A stretch of 23,755 bases of DNA from an uncultured Bacteroidales bacterium. Its GTDB lineage: Bacteria; Bacteroidota; Bacteroidia; Bacteroidales; Muribaculaceae. Position numbers and translations under genes: made by a program. Location: positions 1 to 23,755 of the forward strand of contig CATZGB010000043.1 in NCBI GenBank assembly GCA_958418815.1. Reading direction: 5' to 3'. Positions 20,149 through 23,755 of this stretch are shown piece by piece. The notes below the pieces were generated by a model that did no database searches, was not told the DNA's origin, and was given only the letters and a program-made list of their open reading frames with translations. The stretch's first letter is position 1; each line of letters opens with the position of its first letter.

Positions 20149-21816
20149 TTAATCCTTGGCTTGATTAAGCAGAAACCCGACAATATCATCCTTCTCAGGC
20201 ATTCCGAGCTTCTTTCTTATGGAGGATTTGCGCACATAGATTGTGGAGGTGGTCTGCCCGGTGATCACACTGATTTCCTTCGTTGAGAAACCTGCCACCA
20301 TAAGCACTATTATCTGCTCCTCTTTCGGGCTAAGAACATCACCATACCGGGTGTGGAGCGTGGTGTGAAACCCTGAATACAGATTGTCGATTATCTTGTA
20401 GACATTCACCCAATCCACAAGCTCCCCGTTGGTCTCGCCATCTATGGATGAGATTTTGCGTAGCATTTCACGGTTCTGCTCGGTAGGGGTCTCAGCCACC
20501 ATCTTGATAATGCCGAGCTGCTTTAGCATCACGCTGCGCAATGCCGACGAGTCTTTGATTTCCGGCTCCTGAGCAGCTGTCGGTACAGATTTATACTCAT
20601 CCACCATCTTCTGCAAGGCTTCGATACGTTCCTCGTTCTCACGCTCACGCTGTCGGCGCGTGATTACCACCCAAAACGCTCCGGCCACCACCAGCAACGC
20701 GACAATTCCGATGATCAGGATTACCACCGTCTTGTGCTCGCTTTCCGCTTTCAACGTCAAAGCACGGTTCTGCTGGTGCAATGCACCGCGTTCAGACTCC
20801 CACTGTGAGGCTTTCATTCGATTGTAGCGTTCGCTCTGCCGGTTATTCAATGCATTAATGTGCGTTAGCTTGATTCTGCCGGTCTGCTTGAAGTCTATGA
20901 TAGCATGGATAAGATTGCTGTAACTGCGGAAATAGGCATCATCTTCTCCTCTCAGTCGGACAGCGAGACTATCTGCAATGGCAAGATGACGTAATGCCCG
21001 AGCGGTGTCGCCGCAATTCAGCGCATTTATGGCATACTGGAAATGAAGGAGGTATGCCGCTCCATTGTCAGGTCCCGCTTTTCGGAAAATTTCATCAATA
21101 AGAGCGTCGCTCTCTGTGTTCTTTCCTTGTTCGGTCAACAACTGTGCGCGTTCAATTTTAAACTGAAAATGCTTGTCTCCCCATTTGTTCTTACGGGCGT
21201 AGTCAACAAGTTCGTTTAAGATATAGAGAGCCGAATCCAGTTCTCCGGCATATTCGTATCCCGTCAGAAGCATATATTTTGCTTCAATCTTTCTCAGGGA
21301 GTCTATTTCAAGAGATTCAAGCCTCTTGGCGAGGGGCACAAGCTCACGGCCTTGATACTCGGCAGCCCCGAGCAATACACGAGTCCTCAATGTCTGAACC
21401 ATAATTGAATCAGGAACATTTGGCAAACCTGCAAGAGAATCAAGCATTGCCATTGCACCTGGAGTGTCGCCCACCCAAAACTTATACCAGGCAAATGCCA
21501 TTCCGCTACGGATGTCCCTTATTACATCTTTACCACGATAATATCCATGAGCATAAGAGACAAGAGAATCACCTATCATGGAGCGGTTACAGCGCATATG
21601 GCCGTAAGCCACAAGGTAATGATATTTCGCCCGCGAAGAATCCTCCGCAAGCTCCGACGGGTCAATGGCCTCAAGCATCCGCAACGCGCTGTCGGCATTG
21701 CTCCACATAATATCCTCGGCATCGCTTATCTCCCTGTCATGCCGCGAACTCGACGTCGAGCAAGAAGAAACGGCAAATGCAAGAATGACCGCCAACAGAT
21801 ATATCAGATTCCTCAT
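20149..21816 (-). CDS. Membrane-anchored TPR regulator with LuxR-type DNA-binding domain
   Basis: 555 residues. The N-terminus MRNLIYLLAVILAFAVSSC looks like a lipoprotein signal with lipobox Cys at 19. Residues about 30-310 are helical repeats of TPR type (DADSAL-like turns such as NADSALRMLEAIDP, ELDSALYILNELVD, DTARALRHLAIADS), expected in the periplasm. A transmembrane helix covers about 363-385 (TVVILIIGIVALLVVAGAFW). A charged coiled coil follows on the cytoplasmic side (RRQRERENEERIEALQKMV), then a GerE/LuxR helix-turn-helix at about 495-540 (LSPKEEQIIVLMVAGFSTKE, TTSTIYVRKSSIRKKLG). This one-component layout would link a periplasmic signal to transcription. It precedes the receptor gene by 161 nt on the same strand, making that gene the likely target. 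Confidence 0.85.
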   Translation of the reverse strand: MRNLIYLLAVILAFAVSSCSTSSSRHDREISDAEDIMWSNADSALRMLEAIDPSELAEDSSRAKYHYLVAYGHMRCNRSMIGDSLVSYAHGYYRGKDVIRDIRSGMAFAWYKFWVGDTPGAMAMLDSLAGLPNVPDSIMVQTLRTRVLLGAAEYQGRELVPLAKRLESLEIDSLRKIEAKYMLLTGYEYAGELDSALYILNELVDYARKNKWGDKHFQFKIERAQLLTEQGKNTESDALIDEIFRKAGPDNGAAYLLHFQYAINALNCGDTARALRHLAIADSLAVRLRGEDDAYFRSYSNLIHAIIDFKQTGRIKLTHINALNNRQSERYNRMKASQWESERGALHQQNRALTLKAESEHKTVVILIIGIVALLVVAGAFWVVITRRQRERENEERIEALQKMVDEYKSVPTAAQEPEIKDSSALRSVMLKQLGIIKMVAETPTEQNREMLRKISSIDGETNGELVDWVNVYKIIDNLYSGFHTTLHTRYGDVLSPKEEQIIVLMVAGFSTKEISVITGQTTSTIYVRKSSIRKKLGMPEKDDIVGFLLNQAKD

Positions 21817-21903
21817 CGTTTCAGTTTTTACCTATTTTTCGCATCGCGCGGATTCGCGTCACGGTTTCCCCTCATGCCATCAAGTGGTCCACAAAGGCTA
21901 TCG

Positions 21904-21911
21904 CAAAGATA
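21904..21911 (-). promoter_or_regulatory. -7 element for the LuxR-type regulator
   Basis: Minus-strand TATCTTTG matches TAnnTTTG; transcription would start near 21897, with a leader of about 80 nt. No TTG at -33. The 303-nt divergent gap 21817-22119 holds this element and the mdh promoter; I see nothing else in it. Confidence 0.45.
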
Positions 21912-22049
21912 CTACAATTTTCCGAGACTTGCGGAGCATCCCCGTTATTTCACCAGCCTCTCTTAAATGCATTCCCATACCCCAAAAACAAAAGGCCGAC
22001 GGGCGGAGGCAAGATTGAGGAAATTTTTCGTTAATTTTTCCAAAAGCGG

Positions 22050-22078
22050 TTGCAATCCAAAATAAATCTGTATATTTG
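22050..22078 (+). promoter_or_regulatory. Promoter of the malate dehydrogenase gene
   Basis: TATATTTG (22071-22078) is an exact -7 match, with TTG at 22050-22052 (spacer 18 nt, slightly short). Transcription would start near 22085, about 35 nt before the ATG. Confidence 0.6.
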
Positions 22079-22119
22079 CAATCAGATAAACCAACACCAC
22101 ATAATTAACTCAACCGAAT

Positions 22120-23055
22120 ATGTCAAAAGTAACAGTGGTCGGCGCCGGAAACGTAGGCGCCACAACAGCCAATGTACTCGTTACCACTCAGGTAGCCAGC
22201 GAAGTAGTTCTCATCGACATCAAGGAAGGTGTCTCTGAAGGCAAGGCGATGGACATCATGCAGACCGCCAACATCCTCAACCTGCAGACCCGCCTCACCG
22301 GTGTTACCAACGACTACACGATGACCGCCAACTCCGACGTTGTTGTCATCACCTCAGGCGTGCCCCGCAAGCCCGGCATGACCCGTGAGGAACTCATCGG
22401 AGTAAACGCCAAGATTGTCAAGTCGGTTACCGAGAACGTACTGGCCCACTCCCCCAACGCCATCATCATCTGTGTCGCAAACCCCATGGACACGATGACC
22501 TACCTCATCCACAAAATCGCCGGCCTGCCCAAGAACCGCATCATCGGCATGGGCGGCGCCCTCGACAGCGCCCGCTTCAAATACTTCCTCAGCCAGGCTC
22601 TTGGCGCAAGCGCCACCGAGGTTGAAGGCATCGTAATCGGCGGACATGGCGACAAGACCATGATTCCCCTGACCCGCTACGCGGCTTACCGCGGCATCCC
22701 CGCCTCAACCCTCATGCCCGCAGAGCAGCTTGAGAAAGTCGCAGCCGACACAATGGTCGGTGGCGCAACCCTCACCAAGCTCCTCGGCACATCGGCATGG
22801 TATGCCCCCGGCGCCGCTTCGGCCCAGATGGTGGCTGCCGTCCTCGGCGACCAGAAGCGCATGATCTCCTGCTCGGCCCTCCTCGAAGGCGAGTACGGCG
22901 AAAGCGACCTCTGCATCGGCGTGCCCTGTATCATCGGCAAGAACGGTATCGAGAAGATCGTAGAGTTCGACCTCAACGACCAGGAGAAAGCCCTCTTCAA
23001 GGCAAGCGCCGAGGCCGTTCACGCCACCAACGCAGCCCTCGCCGGAGTCCTCTGA
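22120..23055 (+). CDS. mdh: NAD-dependent malate dehydrogenase (LDH-like type)
   Basis: Cytosolic enzyme interconverting malate and oxaloacetate, 311 residues. The Rossmann motif is GAGNVG (8-13), with an Asp at the end of the second strand (VVLIDIKEG) that selects NAD over NADP. Substrate residues are visible: the Arg of the mobile loop in GVPRKPGM, DSARFK with the second Arg, and the catalytic His in IGGHGDKTM. The PRKPGM loop marks malate rather than lactate specificity. In Bacteroidales it runs in the reductive branch from oxaloacetate to malate, fumarate and succinate. Codons are strongly biased to C-ending forms, as expected for a highly expressed gene. It stands alone, between its own promoter and a strong terminator. 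Confidence 0.97.
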   Translation: MSKVTVVGAGNVGATTANVLVTTQVASEVVLIDIKEGVSEGKAMDIMQTANILNLQTRLTGVTNDYTMTANSDVVVITSGVPRKPGMTREELIGVNAKIVKSVTENVLAHSPNAIIICVANPMDTMTYLIHKIAGLPKNRIIGMGGALDSARFKYFLSQALGASATEVEGIVIGGHGDKTMIPLTRYAAYRGIPASTLMPAEQLEKVAADTMVGGATLTKLLGTSAWYAPGAASAQMVAAVLGDQKRMISCSALLEGEYGESDLCIGVPCIIGKNGIEKIVEFDLNDQEKALFKASAEAVHATNAALAGVL

Positions 23056-23083
23056 TTCCCCTGAGGCCAGACTTGAAACAACC

Positions 23084-23137
23084 CGGAAGGGTGTGTCATC
23101 ACACAATGCTGTCGAGACACACCTTTCCGTCTTTTTT
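23084..23137 (+). terminator. Strong intrinsic terminator after mdh
   Basis: A 14-bp stem pairs 23084-23097 with 23116-23129 (one G-T wobble), loop of 18 nt, followed by TCTTTTTT. This is the clearest intrinsic terminator in the window. Confidence 0.88.
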
Positions 23138-23214
23138 CACCCCTCCCCACCAAACGCCAGCCCCACTTCGCGCGTTATCCATCTAAAACCCAAACGCAAA
23201 AAGACAAACACCCT

Positions 23215-23670
23215 ATGAGACATCCATTGTTGCTCACCGCCCTCGCCGCCCTCGCCATGCTGTCGTCATGCGGCGGCTCATCATCCGACACCGCCACCTC
23301 TCCCGACTCCGCCGGACTGGCCGACGAGGTGATAGACAAGGTGGCCGAGTCACCGGCTGTCGTGGCCATCAAGGCCGACGGACAGATTCCACCCGCCGAC
23401 GGCAAACTTGTCGTGCTCGACTTCAACGCCACATGGTGTGGCCCCTGCCGCCAGTTCGCCCCCAACTTCGAGAGCGTCGCCGACAAATACCGCGGACAGG
23501 CCTCGTTTTACAGCATCGACGTGGACCAGAACCCACGCCTGGCGGCCCAGTTCAACGTGCAGAGCATACCCACAGTAGTCTACATACAGCCCGACGGCAC
23601 AACCTCCTCGACCACAGGATACATGGATGCCGCCGCCTTTGACTCCGCAGTCTCCGCCCGCCTCAAATAA
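23215..23670 (+). CDS. Thioredoxin-fold lipoprotein
   Basis: 151 residues. A lipobox LSSC places the lipidated Cys at 19 after a hydrophobic signal (LLLTALAALAM), followed by a Gly/Ser-rich linker. The thioredoxin domain starts at about residue 60 (KLVVLDFNATWCGPCRQFAP), with the active-site pair C75 and C78 in WCGPC and the cis-Pro in QSIPTVV (P119). Full-length thioredoxin fold with the classic WCGPC, so it is a likely disulfide reductase or exchange protein facing the periplasm rather than a substrate-specific TlpA/ResA form, which would carry extra insertions. It begins after the mdh terminator; no TAnnTTTG promoter was recognised in 23138-23214. Confidence 0.9.
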   Translation: MRHPLLLTALAALAMLSSCGGSSSDTATSPDSAGLADEVIDKVAESPAVVAIKADGQIPPADGKLVVLDFNATWCGPCRQFAPNFESVADKYRGQASFYSIDVDQNPRLAAQFNVQSIPTVVYIQPDGTTSSTTGYMDAAAFDSAVSARLK

Positions 23671-23707
23671 CCAGCAACACCCAGCTCTGCGCCCAACAGC
23701 CAATCGA

Positions 23708-23750
23708 GTAGGAGGTAAACACTAATCATAGGGTGTTTATCTCCTACTTT
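23708..23750. terminator. Long hairpin terminator at the window end
   Basis: 23708-23722 pairs with 23733-23747 over 15 bp with one G-T wobble (arms begin GTAGGAGG and end CTCCTAC), followed by TTT. It probably ends the thioredoxin gene's transcript and may also serve a gene beyond the window on the other strand. Confidence 0.65.
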
Positions 23751-23755
23751 CATGT

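Overview
The window looks like chromosome from a Bacteroidales bacterium, probably one of the G+C-rich gut lineages such as Muribaculaceae (family-level guess only). Reasons: repeated Bacteroidetes-type promoters (-7 TAnnTTTG with TTG/TTTG about 20 nt upstream), almost no Shine-Dalgarno sequences, a cvpA-sufBCDS operon, a TPR-membrane-LuxR regulator, an outer-membrane beta-barrel family receptor, and an NAD malate dehydrogenase of the LDH-like type. No insertion sequence, CRISPR array, rRNA or prophage gene was seen.

Layout. 1-55: 3'-truncated tRNA(CAT), minus strand. 358-2339: ZIP metal transporter overlapping a UmuC-type polymerase by 4 nt. 2349-3554: nicotinate phosphoribosyltransferase, convergent. 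3676-4608: CDF metal exporter, its stop codon overlapping that of a convergent DUF4886 SGNH-like secreted protein (4605-5477). 5768-6316: Spy/CpxP-like periplasmic helical protein. 6484-8882: two-gene envelope operon (LysM plus periplasmic-binding-fold protein, then a small beta-barrel) behind a near-consensus promoter. 8898-10695: an AAA ATPase and a DUF3226/Toprim-like protein, lower in G+C than their neighbours; this is the best candidate for an accessory defence-like system. 10736-16249 (minus): cvpA-sufB-sufC-sufD-sufS, for Fe-S cluster assembly. 16355-16897: beta-carbonic anhydrase, divergent from cvpA. 16936-17190: TSCPD-domain protein. 17339-21816 (minus): a LuxR-type membrane regulator, an outer-membrane barrel receptor and a small secreted protein; an elaborate palindrome flanked by 14-bp direct repeats lies between regulator and receptor. 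22120-23055: malate dehydrogenase with a strong terminator. 23215-23670: thioredoxin-fold lipoprotein, followed by a hairpin terminator at the window edge.

How the parts relate. Most of the window is housekeeping: metal uptake and export, NAD salvage, Fe-S assembly, CO2/bicarbonate interconversion, central carbon metabolism and envelope proteins. Two segments look accessory. The first is the ATPase/Toprim-like pair, resembling a split OLD-type (PARIS- or AbiL-like) two-gene cassette. The second is the regulator/receptor/small-protein cluster, which looks like a self-contained signal-and-surface module with its own operator-like DNA. Functional statements rest on recognised motifs in the translated proteins; no database search was run.
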